Origin: an uncultured Bacteroidota bacterium
GTDB lineage: Bacteria > Bacteroidota > Bacteroidia > UKL13-3
Direction: 5' to 3'
NCBI GenBank assembly: GCA_903898215.1
Contig: CAIUEQ010000240.1
Coordinates: 1 to 24,787, forward strand
DNA length: 24,787 nucleotides
Part shown: positions 15,132 through 23,219 of the stretch, piece by piece
Layout of the letters: each line of letters begins with the position of its first letter
How positions within the stretch are numbered: the first letter of the stretch is position 1
Program-made: the position numbers and the translations under genes
The notes under the pieces: model-generated
Told to the model about the DNA's origin: nothing
The model's database searches: none
What the model saw: only the letters and a program-made list of their open reading frames with translations

Positions 15132-15172
15132 AATATTGGGGAATACCCCAAAAATCAGGGTTTTCCCAATAT
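15132..15172. promoter_or_regulatory. Candidate operator: nested inverted repeats between response regulator and surface operon
   Basis: TTGGGG (15136-15141) and CCCCAA (15146-15151) form a tight palindrome. A larger one is ATATTGGG (15133-15140) with CCCAATAT (15165-15172). Seen another way, TTGGGGAATACCCCA on the plus strand is echoed by TTGGGAAAACCCTGA on the minus strand. It lies in the 149-base gap between divergent genes. A weak promoter for the regulator (TTTT-N18-TAGGTTTA, 15161-15190) would overlap its right end, which would allow self-regulation. Confidence 0.45.
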
Positions 15173-15222
15173 CTTAATTTAATAGGTTTACATTCGAACA
15201 TCAAAGCAAATAATATTCGAAA

Positions 15223-15819
15223 TTGAAAACACCTATAAAAATTGCAACAATAGAAGACGAATTTGGATGGCAGTACCTTATTAAAAGAGAAGTTGAAAAG
15301 GAAAATATTTTTAAAATAGCACTTGCAACTAAATGTGGTGATGATTTTTTTGAGCAATATAATCATGCACAACAGCCACTCGATTTTGTTTTGCTTGATA
15401 TTAATTTGCCATGCACTCCCGGTATTGAAGTAGCAAAGCGCATAAAAAAAGAGTATCCTAACTTACCAATTATTGTTTTTACATCATCAAAACACCGAAG
15501 CGATAGAATGGATTTTGTATCAATAGAGGTAAATTATTATATAAGCAAAGCAAGAATCACCAAACTGCACGAAGATTTAAAAATTATTATGGGTTTAGGC
15601 AACAGCAAATATAAACATCGTTTATTGCCTATTCCCTACAATCATTACCATTTTTTTGAACTTATTTGTGCCGAGAAAACAAGTATTGAAATGGCTGATA
15701 TATTAAATGTAAACCCTAAAAATATTGATTACCTGCAAAAAACTATTTGCGATTATTACCACCTAAACAATAGCAAACTTGCATTAATGGATTTTGCCCG
15801 TTCGTATGATATTATGTAA
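15223..15819 (+). CDS. Response regulator, receiver plus LuxR/NarL-type helix-turn-helix
   Basis: 198 residues. The receiver domain (about 5-120) keeps all key residues: acidic pair Glu11/Asp12 in ATIEDEF, phosphoacceptor Asp59 in FVLLDINLP, Thr87 in VFTSS and Lys109 in YISKA. The C-terminal region (about 145-198) aligns with a GerE-type helix-turn-helix (SIEMADILNVNPKNIDYLQKTI), although it is more diverged than usual. The start is TTG at 15223: an in-frame stop at 15211 leaves no room for an ATG and the next Met is residue 96, inside the receiver. No histidine kinase gene is adjacent. It is divergent from the broken surface operon and shares a 149-base gap with it, so control of that operon is plausible but unproven. 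Confidence 0.85.
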   Translation: MKTPIKIATIEDEFGWQYLIKREVEKENIFKIALATKCGDDFFEQYNHAQQPLDFVLLDINLPCTPGIEVAKRIKKEYPNLPIIVFTSSKHRSDRMDFVSIEVNYYISKARITKLHEDLKIIMGLGNSKYKHRLLPIPYNHYHFFELICAEKTSIEMADILNVNPKNIDYLQKTICDYYHLNNSKLALMDFARSYDIM

Positions 15820-15898
15820 TATATAACCGCGAAAAGCTAAAAAACTTTACGACTTTATAACGCTATAATTCGCTCATTTTGTTGCCACAGAAAGGCTT

Positions 15899-15929
15899 TT
15901 TGTTTCACAGAAACTTTACCATAAGTTTG
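15899..15929 (+). promoter_or_regulatory. Bacteroidota consensus promoter for the His/Cys-rich protein and TonB receptor
   Basis: TTTG at 15899-15902, exactly 19 bases, then TAAGTTTG at 15922-15929, matching the consensus at every fixed position. Transcription should begin near 15936. That is about 15 bases before the ATT at 15951 and well before the CTG and TTG candidates further in, which helps to place the start of the next gene. Confidence 0.75.
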
Positions 15930-15950
15930 TCTGTTAGTTATTGAACGATA

Positions 15951-16337
15951 ATTAAAAAATATACTCACCATATCGCAATACTGTTAACGGCAATTTTCTT
16001 CATTACCTTTTTGCCGTTCAATGCATTTCATCAGCACCAAATTGATGAACATAATTTTGCTATAGCTTCTCACCAAAAAAATCATTTCTGTGAAATCGAT
16101 AAAAACTTTTGTGCTGGCGATAATCCTGTTTTATGTGGACACGAACATCATATCAATGCCCCAGTAGAAAAGTGCTTTACTTGCCAGTTTCATTTTGAAA
16201 AAACGTTTGATGCACTCCCTATGTTTTCTTGCAAAATGATTTCATCTCAAATTAATGAACATCAAATTTACATTGCACATGAAGCCACTCTTGCTGCAAA
16301 AATAATTAGTAATAAAGGCCCTCCTGTTTCAGTGTGA
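15951..16337 (+). CDS. Small His/Cys-rich exported protein, probable non-ATG start
   Basis: There is no in-frame ATG between the stop at 15942-15944 and the body of the protein. Starting at ATT 15951 (or ATA 15948) gives a proper signal or membrane segment: KKYTHHIAILLTAIFFITFLPF. A TTG at 16011 would cut this off. The exported part, counted from 15951, is rich in His and Cys: NAFHQHQIDEH, NHFCEIDKNFC, CGHEHHI, and CFTCQFHFEK, with Cys47, 54, 62, 75, 78 and 94. This suggests binding of zinc, copper or another transition metal in the periplasm, or a redox role. 128 residues in all. The TonB receptor follows 143 bases later with no clear promoter of its own, so the two may form a metal-acquisition unit. 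No named family recognised. Confidence 0.6.
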   Translation: MKKYTHHIAILLTAIFFITFLPFNAFHQHQIDEHNFAIASHQKNHFCEIDKNFCAGDNPVLCGHEHHINAPVEKCFTCQFHFEKTFDALPMFSCKMISSQINEHQIYIAHEATLAAKIISNKGPPVSV

Positions 16338-16344
16338 TTTTTTA

Positions 16345-16444
16345 ACACAAAGCACATAAAGAAAAGTTATAAATAAGCCTCTAAGATATTTTTTGCCAAT
16401 TTGTGCTCTTAACTTTTTTCTTAAATCCTTCGTGACTTTGTGTA
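16345..16444. repeat. Long imperfect inverted repeat between the His/Cys-rich gene and the TonB receptor
   Basis: The left arm (16345-16369, ACACAAAG-CAC...AGAAAAGTTA) pairs imperfectly with the right arm (16410-16444), whose reverse complement reads ACACAAAGTCACGAAGG followed by ATTTAAGAAAAAAGTTA. The right arm has an extra ~9 bases. It could form a long hairpin attenuating the receptor, or be a remnant of a common Bacteroidota intergenic repeat. Confidence 0.4.
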
Positions 16445-16480
16445 CAAATAATTTTTTCGTTTTTATTTATAAAATCATCC

Positions 16481-18931
16481 ATGAAAAAAATTTCTAAAAA
16501 AAACATACTAAAGTTATTCACCTTAACCTTTGTATTTATTGGATTTAATGTATCTGCTCAGAATTCTCTCAGCGGAAAAATTACCGATATTAAAACTAAG
16601 GAACCGCTAATTGGTGCGGTAATATACATTCACGATTTAAAAACCGGAGCTGCTGCTGCAATAGATGGATCATATCATATCGACCGTTTGCCAATAGGAA
16701 AATTTTTAGTGGAAGTAAATTACACTTCCTATAAAAGCAAAGTTGTTTTGGTTAATGTAAATGGAAATACAACTCTTGATATCGAACTTGAAGCAAGCAT
16801 TGCCGAGTTGCACGAAATTGTTGTAACAGGTGCTTCGCGAGCATCGGATATTAAACGTAATCCGGTTTCAATTGTTACCCTCGACAGAAAACAATTGGAT
16901 CAAACTATCAGCACAAATATTATTGACGCCCTATCGAAATTACCGGGTGTGAGTGCAGTTACAACTGGACCGAATATTTCAAAACCTTTTATCCGTGGTT
17001 TGGGATACAATAGAATTTTAACTTTATATGATGGTCAGCGACAAGAAGGAAATCAATGGGGAGATGAACATGGTGTGGAAATAGATGAATATGCTATCGA
17101 TAAAATTGAAGTGGTAAAAGGTCCTGCAAGTTTAATATATGGCTCAGATGCTTTAGCCGGTGTAGTAAATTTACTTCCCACTAATCCATTGCCAAGTGGA
17201 ACGTTAAAGGGAAGCGTTCTATCAAACTACCAAAGTAATAATGGCTTGATTGGTTTATCGGCATCACTTGGCGGAAACAATAATGGTTTTATCTGGAATG
17301 GAAGAATTTCGCACAAAGAAGCTTCAAATTATCAAAATGCAATTGATGGCAGGGTTTACGGAACAGCATTTAATGAATATGATGCAAGTGGAATGATCGG
17401 AATAACAAGGCAATGGGGATATTCGCATTTAAACTTTTCGGTTTATGATGACGTGCAAAGCATTCCGGATGGCAGCCGTGATTCAATTACTCGTGCATTC
17501 ACAAAACAAATTACTGAAGCAGATACTTATCGACCTATTGTTTCAAAATCGGATTTAAGTTCTTATCAAATCCCTACATTACATCAGCATATTCAACATT
17601 TCAGAATCTATCTCGCAAATAATTTTATCATCGGAAAAAGTAAACTCGCTGTTAATTTAGGCTATCAGGAAAATGTAAGAAGAGAATTTAGTCACCCCGA
17701 GAATGCTGATATAGCAGGACTTTACCTGAATTTAAAAACCGTTACCTATGATGCAAAATATTATTTTCCCGAAATAAAAGGTTGGGAAACAACTGTGGGT
17801 GTTAATGGAATGTATCAGTTAAATATTAACAAAGGAACTGACTTTATTATTCCTGATTATTCTCAATTTGATATTGGTCCGTTTTTATTCGTAAAAAAAA
17901 CAATTAAAAAATTAGATGTAAGTGCAGGCGCACGATATGATGTTCGCTTTTTTAACAACGAAAATCTTTATGCCACAACAAATTCGCAAACGGGATTTGA
18001 AATGATTACAGCTGATACTAATGGCGCAACCCAACATTTTACAAAATCTTCACACACTTTTACTGGTGCATCAGGAAGTATAGGAGCAACTTATAGTATC
18101 AACGAAAATATTATCATTAAAGCAAATATTGGCAGAGGATTTAGAGCTCCAAATGTTTCAGAAATTTCGGCAAATGGGGTACATCCCGGAACAACGATTT
18201 ATCAATTAGGTAACCCGAATTTTATACCTGAGTTTAGTTTACAAGAAGATCTTGGAATATTATTTTCATCAAAACATGTTTCGGGAGGACTCGAAATTTT
18301 TAACAACGATATCAGTAATTATATTTTCAATCAAAAATTAACAAACAGTAAAGCTCAGGATTCTGTAGTTGTTTCGGGAAATCAAACCTTTCAATTTCAA
18401 CAGGCTAATGCCAATATTTTTGGAGGAGAAGCTAATATTGATATCCACCCGCATCCTTTAGATTGGTTGCATTTCGAGAATGCTATTTCTATTTTATATG
18501 CGATAAATAAAGGTGCAAATAATGACAGCTCAAGATTTCTTCCTTTAATTCCACCACTTCATACGCGCTCGGAATTGCGTGCTGATATCAGAAAAAAATT
18601 TACTTATGTTTCATCATTGTTTGTGAAAGTTGAAATGGAATATTTTGCCTCTCAGGATCGTGCATTTTTAGCATACAACACCGAAACTACCACACCCGGA
18701 TATACTTTATATCACGCAGGATTTGGTTGCGACATCACAAGCAAAAAAGGAAACGTATGGTGCAAAATAAATGTGCTGTGTAATAATATTTCGGATGTTG
18801 CCTATCAATCAAACATGAGCAGATTAAAATATCTTGAGCCATATCCAAACAACAATACCGGACGAAGTGGTATTTATAATATGGGAAGAAATTTGTCGGT
18901 AAAACTTATTTTTCCATTGAACTTTAAATAG
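16481..18931 (+). CDS. TonB-dependent outer-membrane receptor with carboxypeptidase-D-like N-terminal domain
   Basis: 816 residues, intact. A signal peptide (to about 26, FNVSAQ) is followed by a CarboxypepD_reg-like domain (about 28-112, SLSGKITDIKTKEPLIGAVI to ELEASI) and a TonB-box-like HEIVVTGA. The plug (about 120-240) has FIRGLGYNRILTLYDGQR, NQWGDEHGVEIDEYAIDKIE and VVKGPASLIYGSDALAGVVN. The remainder is a 22-strand-type barrel, including the conserved FRAPNVSEISANG, ending VKLIFPLNF. The WGDEHG plug motif resembles that of ZnuD-like zinc receptors, and a His-rich stretch (TLHQHIQHF) and the upstream His/Cys-rich protein agree with a metal ligand, but this is inference. Vitamin B12, siderophore or other ligands are not excluded. 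No SusD-like partner is present. Confidence 0.92.
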   Translation: MKKISKKNILKLFTLTFVFIGFNVSAQNSLSGKITDIKTKEPLIGAVIYIHDLKTGAAAAIDGSYHIDRLPIGKFLVEVNYTSYKSKVVLVNVNGNTTLDIELEASIAELHEIVVTGASRASDIKRNPVSIVTLDRKQLDQTISTNIIDALSKLPGVSAVTTGPNISKPFIRGLGYNRILTLYDGQRQEGNQWGDEHGVEIDEYAIDKIEVVKGPASLIYGSDALAGVVNLLPTNPLPSGTLKGSVLSNYQSNNGLIGLSASLGGNNNGFIWNGRISHKEASNYQNAIDGRVYGTAFNEYDASGMIGITRQWGYSHLNFSVYDDVQSIPDGSRDSITRAFTKQITEADTYRPIVSKSDLSSYQIPTLHQHIQHFRIYLANNFIIGKSKLAVNLGYQENVRREFSHPENADIAGLYLNLKTVTYDAKYYFPEIKGWETTVGVNGMYQLNINKGTDFIIPDYSQFDIGPFLFVKKTIKKLDVSAGARYDVRFFNNENLYATTNSQTGFEMITADTNGATQHFTKSSHTFTGASGSIGATYSINENIIIKANIGRGFRAPNVSEISANGVHPGTTIYQLGNPNFIPEFSLQEDLGILFSSKHVSGGLEIFNNDISNYIFNQKLTNSKAQDSVVVSGNQTFQFQQANANIFGGEANIDIHPHPLDWLHFENAISILYAINKGANNDSSRFLPLIPPLHTRSELRADIRKKFTYVSSLFVKVEMEYFASQDRAFLAYNTETTTPGYTLYHAGFGCDITSKKGNVWCKINVLCNNISDVAYQSNMSRLKYLEPYPNNNTGRSGIYNMGRNLSVKLIFPLNFK

Positions 18932-18945
18932 CAAAAAGCAATTGC

Positions 18946-19314
18946 TTAATCTAACAATTTAACCTTGCCTTCGAATAATTTTTTCAACTCGATTTTTAAA
19001 ATCAACTCACAATTAAAAACTTTTCCGTTGCTGAATTTAATTTTATAAGGCTCCCCCGACATCGAAGAAACTGAAGCGATTTTTTCAATAAAATCTTCTG
19101 CTGTTTTTATTTTATCTCCAGCTTTTTCGTATTTCATCTTCAAATGATTAGCTGCATCTAAAGGCTTGTATTCGCTGCCATTGCGAATAAATATTGCATC
19201 TTTAAGTGTACTAACATAAGCAATCAAATGGTCGATTTTTTGCTCTTCAGTAAATGAGGTTTGGGCAGCAACAAAAAATGGCAGAAAAAATATCAGGCAG
19301 ATAAAATTTTTCAT
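18946..19314 (-). CDS. DUF5329-type small exported protein
   Basis: 122 residues with a signal peptide (MKNFICLIFFLPFFVAAQ). The mature part follows the DUF5329 pattern: an initial helix (EEQKIDHLIAYVSTL), the FIRNGSEYKPLDAANHLKMK block, TAEDFIEKIASVSSMSGEPY, then a short beta segment KIKFSNGKVFNC. Its function is not known; it is expected in the periplasm. It starts 20 bases after the end of the methyltransferase gene, so the two probably share a transcript, and it converges on the TonB receptor with only 14 bases between them. Confidence 0.82.
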   Translation of the reverse strand: MKNFICLIFFLPFFVAAQTSFTEEQKIDHLIAYVSTLKDAIFIRNGSEYKPLDAANHLKMKYEKAGDKIKTAEDFIEKIASVSSMSGEPYKIKFSNGKVFNCELILKIELKKLFEGKVKLLD

Positions 19315-19334
19315 TGTGCTAATTTTTTTTAGAA

Positions 19335-20111
19335 TTATTTTTTATGTGCAACCACAAAAATATCCCAGGTAAAATCTAAACGATCTTTGGTAAGAAAAAA
19401 ATCTTTAGAAGTGATATTTAAGGTATCGTTATTTTGTTCCTTTAAATCTTTTCTCATCATCGATGTTAAAAAATTATAGGGTTTAACAATCCATGAAGCC
19501 GGTACCATTTTATGAATTCCTAGTGGATCGAACATCAATATTTTTTTTGCCCATCGTGAATTCTCTTCATAATAATTGTTCACTTTCTCATTGCCTTGCA
19601 ACCCTTCAATCTCGAAACTTTCGAATACCGATGCGATCTCTTTTTTCATTTCATCAAAAGTGTATTCATGCACATGAAAAGGATTTCGTGCAATGCTCAT
19701 TTTAATATTTGGTGTGGTACAAATAAAAACTCCACCCGGTTTTAATACTCTATAAACATCTTTGATAAATCCAATACGATCTTCAATATGTTCGATAAAC
19801 TGAAATGCAGTTACAACATCTTTACTGTTATCATCAAGTGGAATTGGTGGAACTTTTCCTGCTTTAAAAGTTAGGTTAGTTTTTGCAGCATGCTTTTTTC
19901 TGGCATCCTCAATTGTTACTTCACTGTAATCAACACCAACAGTTGATTTGGTATAATCGGCAAGATAAGTTGTGCCATAACCATCGGCACAGCCAATATC
20001 AGCAGTTTCTTTATCACGAATAAAATCGCGTGCAAACTCATACGCATAAAAACAACGCTGAACAGTAACGTTATTGCTATCTTCAAAACTTGGTCTTTCT
20101 CTATCGAACAT
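19335..20111 (-). CDS. Class I SAM-dependent methyltransferase
   Basis: 258 residues. Motif I is TADIGCADGYGTTYLA (about 36-51), followed by the acidic residue after strand 2 (VGVDYS, Asp61), motif II VVTAFQFIEHIED (about 99-111) and the post-motif LKPGGVFICTTPN (about 123-135). This is the Methyltransf_11/25 type fold. The C-terminal half, with HVHEYTFDEMKKEI, resembles methyltransferases acting on small molecules, lipids or sugars, but the substrate cannot be told. It is the first gene of a two-gene unit with the DUF5329 gene and is divergent from the DUF2461 gene. Confidence 0.88.
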   Translation of the reverse strand: MFDRERPSFEDSNNVTVQRCFYAYEFARDFIRDKETADIGCADGYGTTYLADYTKSTVGVDYSEVTIEDARKKHAAKTNLTFKAGKVPPIPLDDNSKDVVTAFQFIEHIEDRIGFIKDVYRVLKPGGVFICTTPNIKMSIARNPFHVHEYTFDEMKKEIASVFESFEIEGLQGNEKVNNYYEENSRWAKKILMFDPLGIHKMVPASWIVKPYNFLTSMMRKDLKEQNNDTLNITSKDFFLTKDRLDFTWDIFVVAHKK

Positions 20112-20221
20112 TTTATGGTTATTGTTAAATGAGTGAATAGGTTATTGGTTATTGAGTTATAAAGTAAGATAGAATGATCAATCACTTCAAACCTCAAACT
20201 AAAAACACAAACTCTTATTTT

Positions 20222-20252
20222 CTTGGCAAAAATAATCAATTGTATAACTTTG
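20222..20252 (+). promoter_or_regulatory. Bacteroidota promoter for the DUF2461 gene
   Basis: CTTG (20222-20225, one base off TTTG), exactly 19 bases, then TAACTTTG (20245-20252), a full match to TAnnTTTG. The predicted start of transcription near 20259 lies 15 bases before the ATG at 20274, which rules out the upstream TTG at 20223 as the start codon. Confidence 0.7.
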
Positions 20253-20273
20253 ACTAACGTAAAAACAAAATAC

Positions 20274-20933
20274 ATGGATTTTAAAAATGCCCTTCAATTT
20301 TTAGTGAAATTGAAAAAGAACAACAACAAAGAATGGTTTGATAAGAATAAAAAAGAATATGATGAATTACGCAAAGAAATCATTTTGTTTGTTACGGGGA
20401 TGATCAAAAATTTACGTTCGTTTGATGAAGGAATTGCAGGACTAGAAGCCAAACAATGCATGTTTAGAATAAACCGTGACATGCGTTTTTCAAAAGACAA
20501 ATCGCCATACAAAACTAATTTCGGACTAACCTTTAACCGTGGTGGCAAAAGTTCGCCCTATGCCGGCTATTACTTGCATATTCAACCGGGCGAATGTTTT
20601 ATTGCAGGAGGAAGTTACGCGCCAACTCCCGAGCATCTTGCAGCAATCAGGCAAGAGATAGATTATAATTTTGATGAGTTTAAAAAGATCATCAGCAACA
20701 AAGAATTCAAAAAATATTTTGGTGAGTTGAGAGGAGATAAATTAGTTCGTCCGCCAAAAGGGTATGAATTAGATAATCCTGCAATTGAATTTTTAAAACA
20801 CAAACAATTTTTGATGTGGCATGAGTTTGATGAAAAAAAATTATCTGAAAAAGATTTTGAGAAATATTGCAGCAACGTTTTCAAAGCTATGAAACCTATG
20901 CTTGATTTTGTGAATAGGACTATTGAAGCTTAA
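20274..20933 (+). CDS. DUF2461 family protein
   Basis: 219 residues from the ATG at 20274. The family pattern is clear: FLVKLKKNNNKEWFDKNKKEY at the start, then CMFRINRDMRFSKDKSPYKT with the arginine and lysine residues typical of the family. GYYLHIQPGECFIAGGSYAP follows, with RPPKGYELDNPAIEFLKHKQ near the end. DUF2461 (TIGR02453) proteins are cytosolic and their function is not established. The start is set by a good promoter that places the mRNA 5' end 15 bases upstream. It is a single-gene unit, converging on the prolyl oligopeptidase gene with 97 bases between; no strong terminator hairpin is visible there. Confidence 0.92.
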   Translation: MDFKNALQFLVKLKKNNNKEWFDKNKKEYDELRKEIILFVTGMIKNLRSFDEGIAGLEAKQCMFRINRDMRFSKDKSPYKTNFGLTFNRGGKSSPYAGYYLHIQPGECFIAGGSYAPTPEHLAAIRQEIDYNFDEFKKIISNKEFKKYFGELRGDKLVRPPKGYELDNPAIEFLKHKQFLMWHEFDEKKLSEKDFEKYCSNVFKAMKPMLDFVNRTIEA

Positions 20934-21030
20934 CTATTAAAATCCGAAAACAATTTTCGTTCAAGTAATCTTAACTAATAAAAAACAATACCCTTGGTTA
21001 AACTATTAGCCTCAAATTTCAGGTAATACT

Positions 21031-23157
21031 TTATTTCATTTCAACGCCTAAATTCCATAAAACAAAACTCCACATATCGGTGGCATCTTCAATTAATTTT
21101 GCTGTTGGTTTTCCTGCGCCATGTCCGGCTTTACTATCAATGCGAATGATTGTTGGATTGCCATCACGTTTTTGTTTTGATTGTAATTCGGCAGCAAATT
21201 TAAACGAATGAGCAGGTACAACTCTGTCATCATGATCTGCAGTCATAATCATTGTTGCAGGATAATTTATTCCATCCATCACATTGTGCAATGGCGAATA
21301 TTTTATCAAATAATTAAATTGTTCGGCACTGTCGCTTGTGCCATATTCAACAGCCCATCCCCAACCAATTGTAAATTTATGATAACGTAACATATCCAAT
21401 ACTCCTACTTGTGGAATGGCTACTTTAAATAATTCGGGACGTTGTGTGATACATGCACCAACTAATAATCCACCATTACTTCCTCCATTGATTGCAAGTT
21501 TTTCGGGTGATGTATATTTTGCGCTTATCAGATATTCGGCAGCTGCAATAAAATCATCAAATACTGTTTGCTTTTTTTCTAACATACCTGCTCGATGCCA
21601 ATCTTCACCATATTCTCCACCTCCTCGTAAATTAGCGATTGCATACACGCCTCCATTTTCCAAGAACATCATTCTTGAAACACTGAATGAAGGTGTGAGG
21701 CTAATATTAAATCCTCCGTATCCATACAACATTGTTGGATTGTTTCCGTCAAATGCAATACCTCTTTTATGGATAATAAACATTGGAATATTTGTTCCGT
21801 CTTTGCTGGTATAAAAAACTTGCTTTGTTTCAAATTCATCAGCATTAAATCGCACTTCTGATTTACGGAAAACATCTGATTTTCCGGAGTTGATATCATA
21901 ATGAAAAATTTCACCTGGATTAGTAAACGATACGTAAGAATAAAATAATTCTCTGTCTTCTTTTTTTCCTCCAATTCCACTTACTGTTCCTATTCCCGGA
22001 AGGATAATTTCGTGTTCCATTTTTCCTTTATAATCATATTGAAACACGCGCGAACTGGCATCTTTCAAAAAAACAGGAAACAATTTCCCACCAGCGGTAC
22101 CAACGTTTTCCAATAGATCATTTGATTGTGGAATAATATCTTTCCAATTTTTTGGAGCTGAATTATTTGGATCAACTTCCACCAAACGATATCGAGGTGC
22201 ACCTAAATCGGTTACAGCAAAAATTTTATCTCCGTTGTTGTCAATTACATTAAAATTATTTTTAAATCCGGGGAATAATGTTTTAAAGATTTTTTCATTT
22301 TTTGAAAGATCCTGAACCAAAACTTCAGTTCCTGTTGTTCCTTCCGAAACATTAATTAATAAAAATCTTTCGTCTTCTGTAATCGAAGCATTGAAGTATC
22401 GAAGGGGATGCGCTTTATCTTCAAAAATTAATTTATCTGCTACTTGTAATTTACCAATTTCGTGGTAGTAAATTTTCATGAATTTATTTTGATTGCTGAA
22501 CTCTTTTCCTTTTGATGGCTCATCGTAACGGCTATAATAAAAACCATTTCCACGCCATGTTGCTCCACTAAATTTTACCCATTTAATTTTATCGGTTAAT
22601 TTCTTTTTAGTTGCAACATCCATCACATAAATCTCATTCCAATCGCTACCCGAAGCAGCAGTACCAACAGCACATAATTTATGATCTTTTGAAAAAGTAT
22701 AACTCGCTAATGAAACTGTTCCATCTGCTGATAATATATTGGGGTCGATAAATACACTAGGCGTTCCTTTCAATCCCAATTGATAATATAAAATACTTTG
22801 ATTTTGTAATCCATCATTTTTAAAGAAGAAATAATATTCGCCTTCTTTAAACGGAGCTGAGAATTTCGGGAAATTCCAAATTTCGGTTAATCTTCTTTTT
22901 ATTTTATCACGAAATGGAATCTGATTTAAGTAATCATGTGTTACTTTATTTTCAGCTTTTACCCATTCTCGCACATCGCTTGCTGTGTCGTTTTCGAGCC
23001 AACGGTAAGGGTCAGCAATTTTTTTTCCTGCATACTGATCAACTGTTAGATCTTTTTTTGCTTTTGGATAAGCGCCAATTGGAATTTCGGGTGTTGCCAT
23101 TTTTATGTTGAATGCAAATAATAAAGCGACTGTGAAAAGTAAAAATATTTTTTTCAT
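21031..23157 (-). CDS. Prolyl oligopeptidase, family S9A
   Basis: 708 residues, usual size. The signal-like N-terminus (MKKIFLLFTVALLFAFNI) indicates export, followed by the family opening DPYRWLENDTASDVREWVKAEN. Residues of about 80-430 form the seven-bladed propeller that gates substrate entry. The alpha/beta hydrolase domain has NLRGGGEYGEDWH, the nucleophile Ser560 in NGGSNGGLL, the catalytic Asp in TADHDDRVVP (641-644) and His679 in KAGHGAGKP. It cleaves short peptides after proline, probably in the periplasm. Everything needed for activity is present. It stands alone between the convergent DUF2461 gene and SprA. Confidence 0.95.
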   Translation of the reverse strand: MKKIFLLFTVALLFAFNIKMATPEIPIGAYPKAKKDLTVDQYAGKKIADPYRWLENDTASDVREWVKAENKVTHDYLNQIPFRDKIKRRLTEIWNFPKFSAPFKEGEYYFFFKNDGLQNQSILYYQLGLKGTPSVFIDPNILSADGTVSLASYTFSKDHKLCAVGTAASGSDWNEIYVMDVATKKKLTDKIKWVKFSGATWRGNGFYYSRYDEPSKGKEFSNQNKFMKIYYHEIGKLQVADKLIFEDKAHPLRYFNASITEDERFLLINVSEGTTGTEVLVQDLSKNEKIFKTLFPGFKNNFNVIDNNGDKIFAVTDLGAPRYRLVEVDPNNSAPKNWKDIIPQSNDLLENVGTAGGKLFPVFLKDASSRVFQYDYKGKMEHEIILPGIGTVSGIGGKKEDRELFYSYVSFTNPGEIFHYDINSGKSDVFRKSEVRFNADEFETKQVFYTSKDGTNIPMFIIHKRGIAFDGNNPTMLYGYGGFNISLTPSFSVSRMMFLENGGVYAIANLRGGGEYGEDWHRAGMLEKKQTVFDDFIAAAEYLISAKYTSPEKLAINGGSNGGLLVGACITQRPELFKVAIPQVGVLDMLRYHKFTIGWGWAVEYGTSDSAEQFNYLIKYSPLHNVMDGINYPATMIMTADHDDRVVPAHSFKFAAELQSKQKRDGNPTIIRIDSKAGHGAGKPTAKLIEDATDMWSFVLWNLGVEMK

Positions 23158-23177
23158 GATGAATGAATTTAACGTGT

Positions 23178-23208
23178 CAAATATAATTGAAGAATGAATG
23201 GATTAACT
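23178..23208 (-). promoter_or_regulatory. Possible promoter for the prolyl oligopeptidase gene
   Basis: On the minus strand TATATTTG (23185-23178) is a full match to the -7 consensus, with the transcript expected about 13 bases before the ATG. The -33 region (AGTT at the right distance) is poor, so this is tentative. Confidence 0.35.
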
Positions 23209-23219
23209 GCATAAAAAAT

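Noticed and set aside
16011..16013. TTG 16011 as start of the His/Cys-rich protein
   Set aside because: It would remove the hydrophobic export segment that is open in frame upstream, and lies about 75 bases after the predicted transcription start.
20223..20273. TTG 20223 as start of the DUF2461 gene
   Set aside because: This interval holds the -33 and -7 promoter boxes; ATG 20274 gives the family N-terminus.
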